Of a DNA stretch of 61,076 nucleotides, positions 21,852 through 31,347 are shown in pieces. The position numbers and the translations under genes are program-made. The notes below the pieces were generated by a model. That model did not search any database, had not been told where the DNA came from, and was given only the letters and a program-made list of their open reading frames with translations. The stretch covers positions 1 through 61,076 of the forward strand of contig VOQV01000006.1 of NCBI GenBank assembly GCA_016642085.1, read 5' to 3'. This DNA comes from Pantoea sp. Brub. Its GTDB lineage: Bacteria; Pseudomonadota; Gammaproteobacteria; Enterobacterales; Enterobacteriaceae. Each line of letters begins with the position of its first letter. Positions within the stretch are counted from its first letter, which is position 1.

Positions 21852-22943
21852 ATGTTAAATATATTTTATCGTTACATTAATTATAATATTTTAAATGCAG
21901 TTTTATTTGTATTATTTATTTTAATATCACTTTCTAGTATTATTAATTTTGCAGATCAATGTCGCCATATAAGACAAGAAGAATATGATATTATAGATGC
22001 TTGTTATTATACAATATTTAGTATACCAAAAAATATAGAGTTATTTTTTCCGATGATAGTACTACTTGGTGCTGTTTTAGGATTAAGTTTATTAGATAAG
22101 CATAATGAATTACTAGCTATGCAAATAGCAGGTTTTTCTAATTTACAAATAACTATTTCAGTAGTAAAAACAGCTGTTCCTTTAATATTCATTTCTATAA
22201 TTATTGGAGAATTAATAATTCCAACCAGTGAAAAAATTGCACATAATCATCGTACTGATAAATTGTATCATAATAATATTAAGTCTATCCAAAATAAAGG
22301 ATTATGGCTAAAAGATGCAAATAATTTTATTAATATTAAACATATTAAAAATGATAATAACATTTCAGAAATTAGTATATATTGTATTCAAGATCAATAT
22401 CGTTTGAAAAGTATTAGTTATATTGATAATGCTATATGGAATCCAAATAAAAAAATCTGGATATCGTCTAATACATATAAATCTATTTTTAATAATTTTG
22501 ATCAAATTATTAATACTAAAACTAAAAATGAAGTATTTAAAACAAATTTAACACCGAATCAAATTAAAGTATCTAAATATAATCCCAAGGAATTATCGAT
22601 TTTAATGTTATATGATTACATTAAATATTTGAATCAAAGCGGACAAATTTCAACAATTTATCAATTAAATATGTATAGGAAAATATTAATTCCATTTTCA
22701 ATAATAGTAATGCTAATTATGGCTACATTGTTTATGTTAGGTCCGTTAAAAAATGCCAATATTAATATTCGTGCCATCACTAGTATTAGTTTTAGTTGTA
22801 TTTATTACATTTTAGAAAAAATTCTAGATTCAATTAGTTTAATAAGTTCATTTTCACCAATTATAAGTGCAATACTTCCAATATTGATATTTTTTTTAAT
22901 ATGTATTTATATTTTAATTAATTTTAACCAAGAATATTGTTAA
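21852..22943 (+). CDS. lptG: LPS export permease LptG
   Basis: LptG partners LptF in the LptB2FG lipopolysaccharide extractor. The 363-residue product (E. coli 360) has three N-terminal helices (about 12-120), a periplasmic domain (about 130-265) and three C-terminal helices. Conserved stretches are FADQCR, FFPMIVLLGAVLGL, NKGLWLKDANNFINI and TNLTPNQIKVSKYNPKELS. It begins eight bases after the lptF stop, so the two are surely co-transcribed. LptG being intact makes true loss of LptF unlikely, since neither works alone in known systems. Confidence 0.95.
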   Translation: MLNIFYRYINYNILNAVLFVLFILISLSSIINFADQCRHIRQEEYDIIDACYYTIFSIPKNIELFFPMIVLLGAVLGLSLLDKHNELLAMQIAGFSNLQITISVVKTAVPLIFISIIIGELIIPTSEKIAHNHRTDKLYHNNIKSIQNKGLWLKDANNFINIKHIKNDNNISEISIYCIQDQYRLKSISYIDNAIWNPNKKIWISSNTYKSIFNNFDQIINTKTKNEVFKTNLTPNQIKVSKYNPKELSILMLYDYIKYLNQSGQISTIYQLNMYRKILIPFSIIVMLIMATLFMLGPLKNANINIRAITSISFSCIYYILEKILDSISLISSFSPIISAILPILIFFLICIYILINFNQEYC

Positions 22944-22996
22944 ATTTAATTTTATTTATGTAATTAATAATGTTATATTAGATTACTAAACATTTA

Positions 22997-23079
22997 GCCG
23001 AAGTGGCGAAATCAGGTAGACGCAGTTGATTCAAAATTAACCGTAGAAATACGTGTCGGTTCAAATCCGACCTTCGGCA
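22997..23079 (+). tRNA. leuX: tRNA-Leu (anticodon CAA)
   Basis: Acceptor GCCGAAG pairs with CTTCGGC. The anticodon stem GTTGA/TTAAC (one G-U) holds the loop TTCAAAA, anticodon CAA. The variable arm CGTAGAAATACG and T arm are close to E. coli leuX. It follows lptG as leuX does in E. coli once intervening genes are removed. The discriminator A (23079) is followed by TAA, so CCA is not encoded. Confidence 0.96.
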
Positions 23080-23105
23080 TATAAGTAACATTACATTGAT
23101 AATGA

Positions 23106-23189
23106 TGCGAAGAGAGGGATTCGAACCCTCATATCTATTTAGATGCTAACACCTGAAGTTAGCGCGTATTCCAATTTCGCCATCCTCGC
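23106..23189 (-). tRNA. tRNA-Leu (anticodon CAG)
   Basis: On the minus strand the acceptor GCGAGGA pairs with TCTTCGC (one G-U). The anticodon stem CTAAC/GTTAG holds the loop TTCAGGT, anticodon CAG. A long class II variable arm and T arm GAGGG-TTCGAAT-CCCTC follow. It corresponds to one of the E. coli leuV/P/Q copies, which also lie near holD. The discriminator A (23106) is followed by TCA, so CCA is not encoded. It is convergent with tRNA-Leu(CAA), 26 bases apart. Confidence 0.95.
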
Positions 23190-23275
23190 AAATGATAATT
23201 ATGTAATTAACTACAATGATAACATATTTTTTAGAAATAAACTAATTGTATTAATTTATTAAAATAAGTTTTCTT

Positions 23276-23674
23276 ATGACAATCAATTGTTTTTTAAGAC
23301 AAATAGGTATTGTAAAATATGATTTACATAGACCTTATGTATTACAAGGATTATTTAATGTTTCAATATTATCTAATATTAAATTATTAATAATAGTAAG
23401 ATATTTATCCATTTTGGATGAACCGTTAATATATAAATGTCTCAATGTATTAAATTTAAAAAAAAATCAAATTATGATAATTACATCAATATATTTAGAT
23501 CAAATACCAGAAAAAAATAATTTTGCTATTTGGTTATTAGATGTAAATACTAATAAATCTTTTAATGGTGTCGTTTTATCAAGTTGTTCATTTCATAAGT
23601 TAATTAATGATGGAAATGAAAAAAAAAATCTTTGGCATCAGATATGTAAATATGATAACTATTTCTTTAAATAA
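23276..23674 (+). CDS. holD: DNA polymerase III psi subunit
   Basis: Psi bridges chi to the gamma/tau clamp loader. The 132-residue product (E. coli 137) is strongly diverged. It keeps the N-terminal clamp-loader-binding segment (FLRQIGIVKYDLHRPYVLQG), the core LDEPLIYKCLNVLNL and the C-terminal LWHQICKYDNYFF, matching E. coli LWQQICTYEHDFF. The lone psi gene beside a CAG leucine tRNA is also the E. coli neighbourhood; rsmC and rimI are absent. I am fairly sure because three separate blocks align in order. Confidence 0.88.
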   Translation: MTINCFLRQIGIVKYDLHRPYVLQGLFNVSILSNIKLLIIVRYLSILDEPLIYKCLNVLNLKKNQIMIITSIYLDQIPEKNNFAIWLLDVNTNKSFNGVVLSSCSFHKLINDGNEKKNLWHQICKYDNYFFK

Positions 23675-23696
23675 AAAAAGAAATAATTATTATTTT
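23661..23696 (+). terminator. A-U hairpin with T tail at the end of holD
   Basis: ATTTCTTT (23661-23668) pairs with AAAGAAAT (23677-23684) around an 8-base loop that contains the holD stop codon. A T-rich tail (ATTATTATTTTTT) follows. There is no G+C strength, so efficiency is uncertain. Confidence 0.4.
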
Positions 23697-23866
23697 TTAG
23701 ATAAATTTATATTAATATATTATGCATTTAAAATATTATTTATGAAGTAATATAATGATGTTTATTAATACAAATTATTATGTTCATAATTCAGAACATT
23801 ATTTAAAATTTTTTTTATAAAATTAAATTATAATTATTTTTATCAGAGAATAATAACAGTGAAAAA

Positions 23867-25792
23867 ATGGTTTATTTTTTTTTAATTATTTTTATTATTA
23901 CTAAAACATGTCATGCATATGCTGCCTCTATTCAAGAACAGAGATTAAACTATAAAACAATTATGCAATCTTTAAAACATAATAATACAAATACTGTTTT
24001 AAAGTTATTACCAACATTAAAAAATTATTCTTTATATCCATATTTAGAATATCGAATATTTCTGAAAAATATAAACAAAGCCAATACTACTTCTACAAAA
24101 AAAATTATTTATAAATATTCTAAATTACCATTTATAAATATACTGAAAACCAGTTTTATTAATTTAATGGCTAAACGTAAAAATTGGCCAGAATTACTCA
24201 AATTTAGCCCAAATAAACCTTCACAAATATCAGCTCAATGTAATTGGTATCATGCTAAGTGGGTTTTAGAAAATAAAAAAACTGCTTTTGAAGGTATAAA
24301 GAAAATTTGGTTAAATAATACTTCTTTGCCAAAAGCATGTAATAATTTTGTTTCTATTTGGCAAAAACGTGATAAATATTTTCCATTTGCTGTTCTTGAA
24401 CGTATTCGTTTATGTATGCAAAAAAATAGTAATAAAAATGCAATTATTAAATTAAGTACACTATTACCTAAAAATTATCATACTATTGCAAATCTAATTG
24501 TTTCTTTATGTAAAGAACCTACATCAGTGAATCATTTTAATAAAGTGACAACCTTAAATAGGTTTACTTTTCAAGCCATTAAATATGCTGTAGTTCAAAT
24601 AACTTATAGACATAAAAATACAAAAAAAATAAAACAAGTCATTAATAATTTATTACATTCACATAAATTCAATCAAAATCAAATTAAAGATTTAAAAGAA
24701 ATAATAGCATGGAATTTAATGATAAATAATATTAGTTCTACAGAACAAAAATGGCGTGATGAAATTATAATTAATAATAAATCTACTAAATTTATTGAAC
24801 GTCGTATACGTTTGATATTATCTACACAAAATAAAGATCAATTAAATGTTTGGCTTAATTATTTACCAAAAAACATACAAAAGAAAGATGAATGGCAGTA
24901 TTGGAAAGCTGATTTTTTACTTTCACATGGTCATGCCAAACAAGCTAAACAAATTTTACGCACATTATCTAAAAAACGTGGTTTTTATTCCATGGTAGCA
25001 TCTCAAAAATTAAATATACATTATCATTTACATATTAATAAAAAAATAATTAATCATGATAAGAATCTGTTTAAAAGTATAGAATTATCTAGAATAAATG
25101 AATTAATGCATTGGGGAGAATATAAATTTGCTAATATTGAATGGATACAATATCTGTTGAATAAAAATCATAAGCAATTACGAATGTTAGCTAGTTATGC
25201 AAATGAGCATAATTGGTGGGGATTTAGTGTTCAAGCTACTATCAAAGCGAAAATATGGGATAATATTAAAGAACGTTTTCCTATAGCATGGAAGAATTTA
25301 TATAAAAAACATACTAAAAATAAAAATATTTCACAAAATTATGTAATGGCAGTTTCACGTCAAGAAAGTGCTTGGAATCCAATGGCTAATTCACCAATGG
25401 GAGCTAAAGGTTTAATGCAAATTATACCAAAAACTGCTATATATACTGCACAAACACATGGTATACATAATTATAATAATGATACGCAATTATTTAATCC
25501 AAATATGAATATTAAAATTGGCACTTATTATTTGGAATATATTTATCAATATTTTAAATATAATAGAATTCTTACTTTAGCAGCTTATAATGCTGGTCTT
25601 AAAAATGTATCTAATTGGATACATAATAATGTAGGTAAATTAGATGTTATAGCTTTTATTGAGAGCATTCCGTTTCTAGAAACTCGTGAATACATAAAAA
25701 ATGTTTTATCCTATGAAGTATATTATAACTATCTAATACAAGGTAAAGTAACCAACATTATCACTGATAGTGAATGGAAACATGCTTATTAA
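23867..25792 (+). CDS. slt: Soluble lytic murein transglycosylase (Slt70)
   Basis: Slt is a periplasmic enzyme that cleaves peptidoglycan with formation of anhydromuramic ends. The 641-residue product (E. coli 645) has a hydrophobic signal region ending near HAYAAS, the helical U-shaped superhelix (about 25-440) and the C-terminal lysozyme-like domain with the catalytic Glu in SRQESAWNP, then GAKGLMQIIPKTA and TLAAYNAGL. ATG 23867 gives a signal lacking an N-terminal positive charge and is about 17 bases from the AGAGAA. GTG 23859 is better spaced and begins MKKWFIFF, but is out of frame by one T in a T9 run (23875-23883). The true start is therefore open. Confidence 0.94.
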   Translation: MVYFFLIIFIITKTCHAYAASIQEQRLNYKTIMQSLKHNNTNTVLKLLPTLKNYSLYPYLEYRIFLKNINKANTTSTKKIIYKYSKLPFINILKTSFINLMAKRKNWPELLKFSPNKPSQISAQCNWYHAKWVLENKKTAFEGIKKIWLNNTSLPKACNNFVSIWQKRDKYFPFAVLERIRLCMQKNSNKNAIIKLSTLLPKNYHTIANLIVSLCKEPTSVNHFNKVTTLNRFTFQAIKYAVVQITYRHKNTKKIKQVINNLLHSHKFNQNQIKDLKEIIAWNLMINNISSTEQKWRDEIIINNKSTKFIERRIRLILSTQNKDQLNVWLNYLPKNIQKKDEWQYWKADFLLSHGHAKQAKQILRTLSKKRGFYSMVASQKLNIHYHLHINKKIINHDKNLFKSIELSRINELMHWGEYKFANIEWIQYLLNKNHKQLRMLASYANEHNWWGFSVQATIKAKIWDNIKERFPIAWKNLYKKHTKNKNISQNYVMAVSRQESAWNPMANSPMGAKGLMQIIPKTAIYTAQTHGIHNYNNDTQLFNPNMNIKIGTYYLEYIYQYFKYNRILTLAAYNAGLKNVSNWIHNNVGKLDVIAFIESIPFLETREYIKNVLSYEVYYNYLIQGKVTNIITDSEWKHAY

Positions 25793-25844
25793 ATAACAAA
25801 TATTTATATATTAAATTGTATATTCATTCTAAGGAAGCATATTA

Positions 25845-26885
25845 ATGGTAAACAAATCTCCAATAAGCTATAAACAATCTGGAGTGAATATTGATCTTAG
25901 CAATGTTCTCATTAATAATATAAAGAATATTGCTAAAAAAACACATCGTCCTGAAGTGTTAAACAATATAGGTGGTTTTAATGCTCTTTGTGAATTGCCT
26001 AAAAAATACCAAGAACCTATTTTAGTATCTAGTTCAGATGGAATTGGAACTAAACTAAATTTATCCATAAAATTTAATTCTTTTCAAAAAATTGGAATTG
26101 ATTTAGTGGCTATGTGTGTAAATGATATTATATTATCCGGTGCTGAACCTTTATTCTTTTTAGATTATTATGCTACTAGCAATTTAAACATACAAATTGC
26201 TTCAACGATCATAAATAGTATTGCTGAAGGATGTTTGTTATCTGGTTGTGCTCTAGTAGGAGGAGAAACAGCTGAAACTCCAGGAGTTTACCAATATAAA
26301 GATTGTGATATAGCTGGGTTTTGTCTAGGTGTAGTTGAAAAATCAAAAATTATTGATTGTAAAAATATTCAGCATAATGATATACTTATCGCATTAGCTT
26401 CTAGTGGATTGCATTCTAATGGTTACTCTTTAGTACGCAAAATAATTGAAGTAAATAATATTGATCCAATGCGAAAAAAAATTAATAATAAATTATTAAT
26501 AGAATATTTATTTGAACCAACGCAAATATATGCAAATGTTATTATAAAACTTCTTAAAAAATACGACATACATGCGATGGCACATATTACTGGCGGTGGT
26601 TTATTAGATAATATATGTAGGATATTATCTGATAACAATGAAGCTATAATTTATGAACAAAGTTGGAATTGGCCATCTATATTTAAATGGATATCTGCAG
26701 AAGCACATATTAACCATCAAGAGATGTATAGTGTTTTTAATTGTGGTGTAGGTATGATCATCGTAATTAATGAAAATGATGCTGATAAAGCAGTAGAATT
26801 TATTAATTCTATTAATAACAATCAAGCATGGAAGATAGGTGTAGTTAAGAGATCTATTAAAAAATCTGTTATTGTACAAAAATGA
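25845..26885 (+). CDS. purM: Phosphoribosylformylglycinamidine cyclo-ligase (AIR synthetase)
   Basis: PurM closes the imidazole ring, forming aminoimidazole ribonucleotide from FGAM with ATP. The 346-residue product (E. coli 345) starts MVNKSPISYKQSGVNID and carries the GIGTKL loop, the family signature around GIDLVAMCVNDIILSGAEPLFFLDYYA, the GGETAETPGVY segment and the ITGGGLLDN motif. It follows AAGGAAG with good spacing and overlaps purN by four bases (ATGA), the E. coli arrangement. This is the first gene of the purMN-ppk run and of the 56-min-like block. Confidence 0.97.
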   Translation: MVNKSPISYKQSGVNIDLSNVLINNIKNIAKKTHRPEVLNNIGGFNALCELPKKYQEPILVSSSDGIGTKLNLSIKFNSFQKIGIDLVAMCVNDIILSGAEPLFFLDYYATSNLNIQIASTIINSIAEGCLLSGCALVGGETAETPGVYQYKDCDIAGFCLGVVEKSKIIDCKNIQHNDILIALASSGLHSNGYSLVRKIIEVNNIDPMRKKINNKLLIEYLFEPTQIYANVIIKLLKKYDIHAMAHITGGGLLDNICRILSDNNEAIIYEQSWNWPSIFKWISAEAHINHQEMYSVFNCGVGMIIVINENDADKAVEFINSINNNQAWKIGVVKRSIKKSVIVQK

Positions 26886-27532
26886 AAAAAATAGTTATAC
26901 TTATATCTGGTATGGGAAGTAATTTATTGGCTATTATTAATGCTTGTAAGAAAGGCATTATTGATGGAGAAATAGCTGCTGTTATAACAGATAAACCTTC
27001 TGCTTACGGTTTAGTTTATGCTAAACAAGAAAATATACCGATAAAAATATTAAATGCTCATGATTTTTTAATTCGTGAAAATTTTGATAAACAACTGGTT
27101 GAAGAAATTGATGTTTATCAACCACATTTAATAGTATTATCTGGTTACATGCGTATTTTAAGTAATTTTTTTGTAATGCGTTATTATGGTTATTTGATTA
27201 ATATCCACCCTTCTTTACTTCCTAAATATCCTGGTTTAAATACATATAGTAGAGTTTTAAAAAATAAAGATTTAGAACATGGTACATCAATACACTTTGT
27301 AACTGAACAAGTAGATAATGGACCTATTATTATTCAATCTAAAGTTCCAGTGTATTTTAATGATGATAAATTTAAACTTATGCAACGGGTTAAAACTCAA
27401 GAACATATTATATATCCTTTAGTAATTAATTGGTTTTTAAAAGAAAGATTAGTAATGCAAAATAGACAAGTATGGTTAGATGGAATAAAACTACCATCTC
27501 AAGGTTATACATATAAAAATATTATTATATAA
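26882..27532 (+). CDS. purN: Phosphoribosylglycinamide formyltransferase PurN
   Basis: PurN transfers the formyl group of 10-formyl-tetrahydrofolate to GAR in purine synthesis. The 216-residue protein (E. coli 212) has the N-terminal ISGMGSNLLAI phosphate loop, the catalytic Asn/His/Asp set in LINIHPSLLPKYPGLN and FVTEQVDNGPII, and the HGTSIHFV segment. It is translationally coupled to purM by the ATGA overlap. One-carbon units for it would come from GlyA, also in this window. Confidence 0.97.
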   Translation: MKKIVILISGMGSNLLAIINACKKGIIDGEIAAVITDKPSAYGLVYAKQENIPIKILNAHDFLIRENFDKQLVEEIDVYQPHLIVLSGYMRILSNFFVMRYYGYLINIHPSLLPKYPGLNTYSRVLKNKDLEHGTSIHFVTEQVDNGPIIIQSKVPVYFNDDKFKLMQRVKTQEHIIYPLVINWFLKERLVMQNRQVWLDGIKLPSQGYTYKNIII

Positions 27533-27613
27533 TAATTATTAATAATTAAATTATATTTTTCTCAATATAATAACAATTGTTATTGTATAGTTTAAAAGGT
27601 ATAAAAATGAATA

Positions 27614-29677
27614 ATGCTTTATTTTGATAAAGAATTAAGTTGGTTATCATTTAATGAACGTGTTTTACAAGAAGCAGCTGATAAAAATAATCCTCTTTTA
27701 GAAAGAATGCGTTTTTTAGGTATCTATTCAAATAATTTAGATGAATTTTATAAAGTGCGTTTTGCCGATTTAAAACGTCATATTTTAATTGATGAAGAAC
27801 AAGGTTTTAACAATCGTAGAAATCATCTGTTAAAAAAAATTCAAAAAAAAGTCATAAAATCAGATCAAGAATTTAATCGTATATATAATAATTTACTTCT
27901 TGAAATGGCACGCAATAAAATTTTTTTAATTAATGAAAAACAATTATCTATTAATCAAGAAAGTTGGCTTAGAAAATATTTTAAAAAAAATTTACATCAA
28001 CATATTACCCCTATAATTATCACACAAGAAACTAATTTAAAAAAAATTCTTAAAGACGATTATACTTATTTAGCGATTGATATTATTAATAAAAAACATA
28101 ATTGTTATGCATTATTAGAAATACCTTCAGATAAAGTTCCACGTTTTATAAATATTCCTGCTGAAACACCTAAAAAACGTAAACCTATTATTTTACTTGA
28201 TAATATCTTACGACATTTTTTAGATGATATATTTAAAAGTTTTTTTGATTATGATTTATTAAATGCTTACTCAATAAAAATGACACGTGATGCTAAATGT
28301 GCTTTAGTAGCTGAAATGGAATCTAGTTTACTTGATTTAATGTCTTCTAGTCTTAAAAAACGTTTAACAGCAGAACCAGTACGTTTTGTTTATCAATATG
28401 ATATGCCTAAAAATATGGTTAAATTATTATGTCATAAATTATCAATCACTAATTTTGATTCTGTGTTGCCTAGTGGACGTTATCTTAATTTTAAAGATTT
28501 TATTAATTTCCCTAATATTTGTTGTCAATCTAATTTGATCAATACCAATTTACCTCAAATTCGTTACATTAGATTAGATCTGGCTCGTAATAGTTTCGAG
28601 GCAATTCGTGAAAGAGATATTCTTCTTTATTATCCTTATTACACTTTTGAACATATTTTAGAACTATTACAACAATCATCTTTTGATCCAAATGTATTAG
28701 CAATAAAAATTAATATTTATAGAGTAGCTAAACATTCTCGTATAATAGATGCAATGATTCATGCTGCTTACAATGGTAAAAAAGTTACAGTTGTAGTGGA
28801 ACTGCAAGCACGATTTGATGAAGAAGCTAATATATATTGGTCTAAACGTCTTACTGAAGCTGGTGTACATGTTATTTTTTCTGCTCCAGGTTTAAAAATT
28901 CATGCTAAATTATTCCTTATCTTTAGACAAGAAAATACAGAAGTCATATTATATGCACATATAGGAACAGGTAATTTTAATGAAAAAACTGCGCAACTTT
29001 ATACTGATTATTCATTATTAACTTCTGATCCACGTATAACTAATGAAGTAAAATATGTTTTTAATTTTATTGAAAATCCTTATAAACCAGTAAAATTTAA
29101 TTACCTAATTGTATCACCTCAAAATTCACGTTATATGCTTTATCAATTGATTGACAAAGAAATTTCAAATGCAAAAAAAAATATACCTGCAAGTATCACT
29201 TTAAAAATCAATAATTTAGTAGATAAAGGATTAATTGATCGTTTGTATAAAGCATCTAAATCTGGAGTGACAATTAATATTTTAGTACGTAGCATGTGTT
29301 CACTAATTCCTAAGTTACCTGGTATTAGTGATAATATTAATATTATTAGTATTGTTGATCGTTATTTAGAACATGATCGTGTATATATTTTTCAAAATTC
29401 CGGCAATAAAAAAGTATTTTTATCTTCTGCTGATTGGATGACCCGTAATATAGATTATCGCATTGAAGTAGCAGTGGCAATTCTTGATCCTAAAATAAGA
29501 GAATTTATTTTAAACATACTAAATATTCAATTTAAAGATACAGTCAAAGCGCGTATGATAGATCGTACATTAAGCAATAAATATATTCAAAGCAAAAACA
29601 ATCATAAAATACATTCCCAATTGCTAATTTATAATTACATAAAAAAAATAGAACTAAATTATTTTAACAGAAAATAA
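27614..29677 (+). CDS. ppk: Polyphosphate kinase 1
   Basis: PPK1 polymerises the terminal phosphate of ATP into polyphosphate at the inner membrane. The 687-residue product (E. coli 688) aligns throughout from [16 protein letters not shown]. It has the autophosphorylated His in [10 protein letters not shown], the second catalytic His in [10 protein letters not shown] and the [12 protein letters not shown] motif. ATG 27614 is 14 bases from AGG. A better-spaced ATG at 27607 opens a frame that stops after six codons and overlaps this start. No ppx follows; guaA converges on it nine bases away. It is uncommon for a small symbiont genome to keep ppk. Confidence 0.96.
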   Translation: MLYFDKELSWLSFNERVLQEAADKNNPLLERMRFLGIYSNNLDEFYKVRFADLKRHILIDEEQGFNNRRNHLLKKIQKKVIKSDQEFNRIYNNLLLEMARNKIFLINEKQLSINQESWLRKYFKKNLHQHITPIIITQETNLKKILKDDYTYLAIDIINKKHNCYALLEIPSDKVPRFINIPAETPKKRKPIILLDNILRHFLDDIFKSFFDYDLLNAYSIKMTRDAKCALVAEMESSLLDLMSSSLKKRLTAEPVRFVYQYDMPKNMVKLLCHKLSITNFDSVLPSGRYLNFKDFINFPNICCQSNLINTNLPQIRYIRLDLARNSFEAIRERDILLYYPYYTFEHILELLQQSSFDPNVLAIKINIYRVAKHSRIIDAMIHAAYNGKKVTVVVELQARFDEEANIYWSKRLTEAGVHVIFSAPGLKIHAKLFLIFRQENTEVILYAHIGTGNFNEKTAQLYTDYSLLTSDPRITNEVKYVFNFIENPYKPVKFNYLIVSPQNSRYMLYQLIDKEISNAKKNIPASITLKINNLVDKGLIDRLYKASKSGVTINILVRSMCSLIPKLPGISDNINIISIVDRYLEHDRVYIFQNSGNKKVFLSSADWMTRNIDYRIEVAVAILDPKIREFILNILNIQFKDTVKARMIDRTLSNKYIQSKNNHKIHSQLLIYNYIKKIELNYFNRK

Positions 29678-29686
29678 ATTACACAA

Positions 29687-31258
29687 CTACTCCCATTCAA
29701 TAGTAGCTGGCGGTTTACTAGTAATGTCATAAACAACACGGGAAACACCATGCACTTCATTAATTATTCTATCTGCAATACAATGTAACAATTTATATGG
29801 TATATTTGCCCAATTAGCTGTCATAAAATCAATAGTTTTGACAGCACGTAAAGAAATCACCCAATCATATTTACGATTGTCTCCCATAATATTTACTGAA
29901 CGAATGGGTAAAAATACAGTAAATGCTTGACTAAGATGAGTATAAAAATTATTTTTATGTAATTCTTCAATAAAAATAGCATCAGCCAGACGTAATAAAT
30001 CACAATATTCTTTTTTTACTTCACCTAATATACGCACAGCTAGCCCTGGTCCAGGAAATGGGTGACGATGTAATATTTTATACGGAATATTTAATTTTGA
30101 GCCAATTTTTTTAACTTCATCTTTAAACAAAAATTTTAAAGGTTCTATTAAACACAAGTTCATGTCATTTGGTAGCCCTCCAACATTATGATGTGTTTTA
30201 ATTGGTTTATTTTGACTCATTGAAATTGTAGATTCTATTATATCAGGATAAATAGTACCTTGAGCTAACCATTTGATATTATATAGTTCATTAGTAGCTA
30301 CCTCATTAAAAATATCAATAAATAAATGACCAATAATTTTACGTTTTTCTTCAGGATCTTTAATACCTATAAGAGCATTAAGAAAACGTTTTTCTGCTTG
30401 GATATGTACGATATTTAAATTTTTATCAAATAAGTCTATTATTTCATTTGATTCATTTAAACGCAATAATCCATTGTCAATAAATATGCATATAAGTTGT
30501 TTGCCGATAGCACGATGCAATAATATAGCTGTTACATAAGAATCCACTCCACCTGACAAACCTAAAATTACTTTATCTTTTCCAACTTTTTTACGAATAT
30601 TTTTAATTATATCTGGAATGATATTAATAGGCTTCCACATAATTTTACATTTGCATATACTAACAATAAAATTTTTTAAAATGGTTATACCTTGTTTAGT
30701 TTGAGTTACTTCTGGATGAAATTGTACACAATAGAATTGTTTTTCACTATTGACTATAACTGCGTGTCGACAATTTTTTGTACTAGCAACTGTTATGAAA
30801 CCATCTGGTAATTGAACTACTTCATCTTCATGACTCATCCATACATCTACAAAATTGCCATTTTTATTAGTATCAACTTTAATATTGTGCATTAAAATAT
30901 TTGACTTAATTATTTCAATCTGAGTAAAACCAAATTCTCTCTTTTTAGCAGATGAAACTACACCACCTAATTGTACTACCATAGCTTGCATACCATAACA
31001 TATCCCCATAATAGGTATATGTGCATTAAAAATATAATTTATTATACGAGGACTATTTAAGTTGTTAGCACTTTGAGGTCCACCAGAAAGTATAATACCA
31101 TTTGGATTAAAACTACGAATTTGTTTTTCAGTAACAGAATATTTCCATATTTCACAATATATACCTATTTTGCGTATACATCTTGCAATTAATTGAGTAT
31201 ATTGAGAACCAAAATCAAGTATTAAAATACTATTTTTATATAAATTATGTGCAATCAT
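29687..31258 (-). CDS. guaA: GMP synthase (glutamine-hydrolysing)
   Basis: GuaA aminates XMP to GMP using glutamine and ATP. The 523-residue protein has the class I glutaminase (about 12-205; nucleophile Cys in GICYGMQA, His/Glu in VQFHPEVT), the ATP-pyrophosphatase domain with SGGVDS, and the dimerisation domain ending [13 protein letters not shown] 31258 ([19 protein letters not shown]) aligns with the E. coli start and is nine bases after GGA. An in-frame ATG at 31276 would add six unmatched residues. guaB lies upstream on the same strand, forming guaBA. Confidence 0.97.
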   Translation of the reverse strand: MIAHNLYKNSILILDFGSQYTQLIARCIRKIGIYCEIWKYSVTEKQIRSFNPNGIILSGGPQSANNLNSPRIINYIFNAHIPIMGICYGMQAMVVQLGGVVSSAKKREFGFTQIEIIKSNILMHNIKVDTNKNGNFVDVWMSHEDEVVQLPDGFITVASTKNCRHAVIVNSEKQFYCVQFHPEVTQTKQGITILKNFIVSICKCKIMWKPINIIPDIIKNIRKKVGKDKVILGLSGGVDSYVTAILLHRAIGKQLICIFIDNGLLRLNESNEIIDLFDKNLNIVHIQAEKRFLNALIGIKDPEEKRKIIGHLFIDIFNEVATNELYNIKWLAQGTIYPDIIESTISMSQNKPIKTHHNVGGLPNDMNLCLIEPLKFLFKDEVKKIGSKLNIPYKILHRHPFPGPGLAVRILGEVKKEYCDLLRLADAIFIEELHKNNFYTHLSQAFTVFLPIRSVNIMGDNRKYDWVISLRAVKTIDFMTANWANIPYKLLHCIADRIINEVHGVSRVVYDITSKPPATIEWE

Positions 31259-31347
31259 TATATTTATTCCAAACATGATGTAGTAATAATGTATTATCGT
31301 GTAATATAAATTATAATTATTTACAAAATTGCACTTATAATCTTTTA

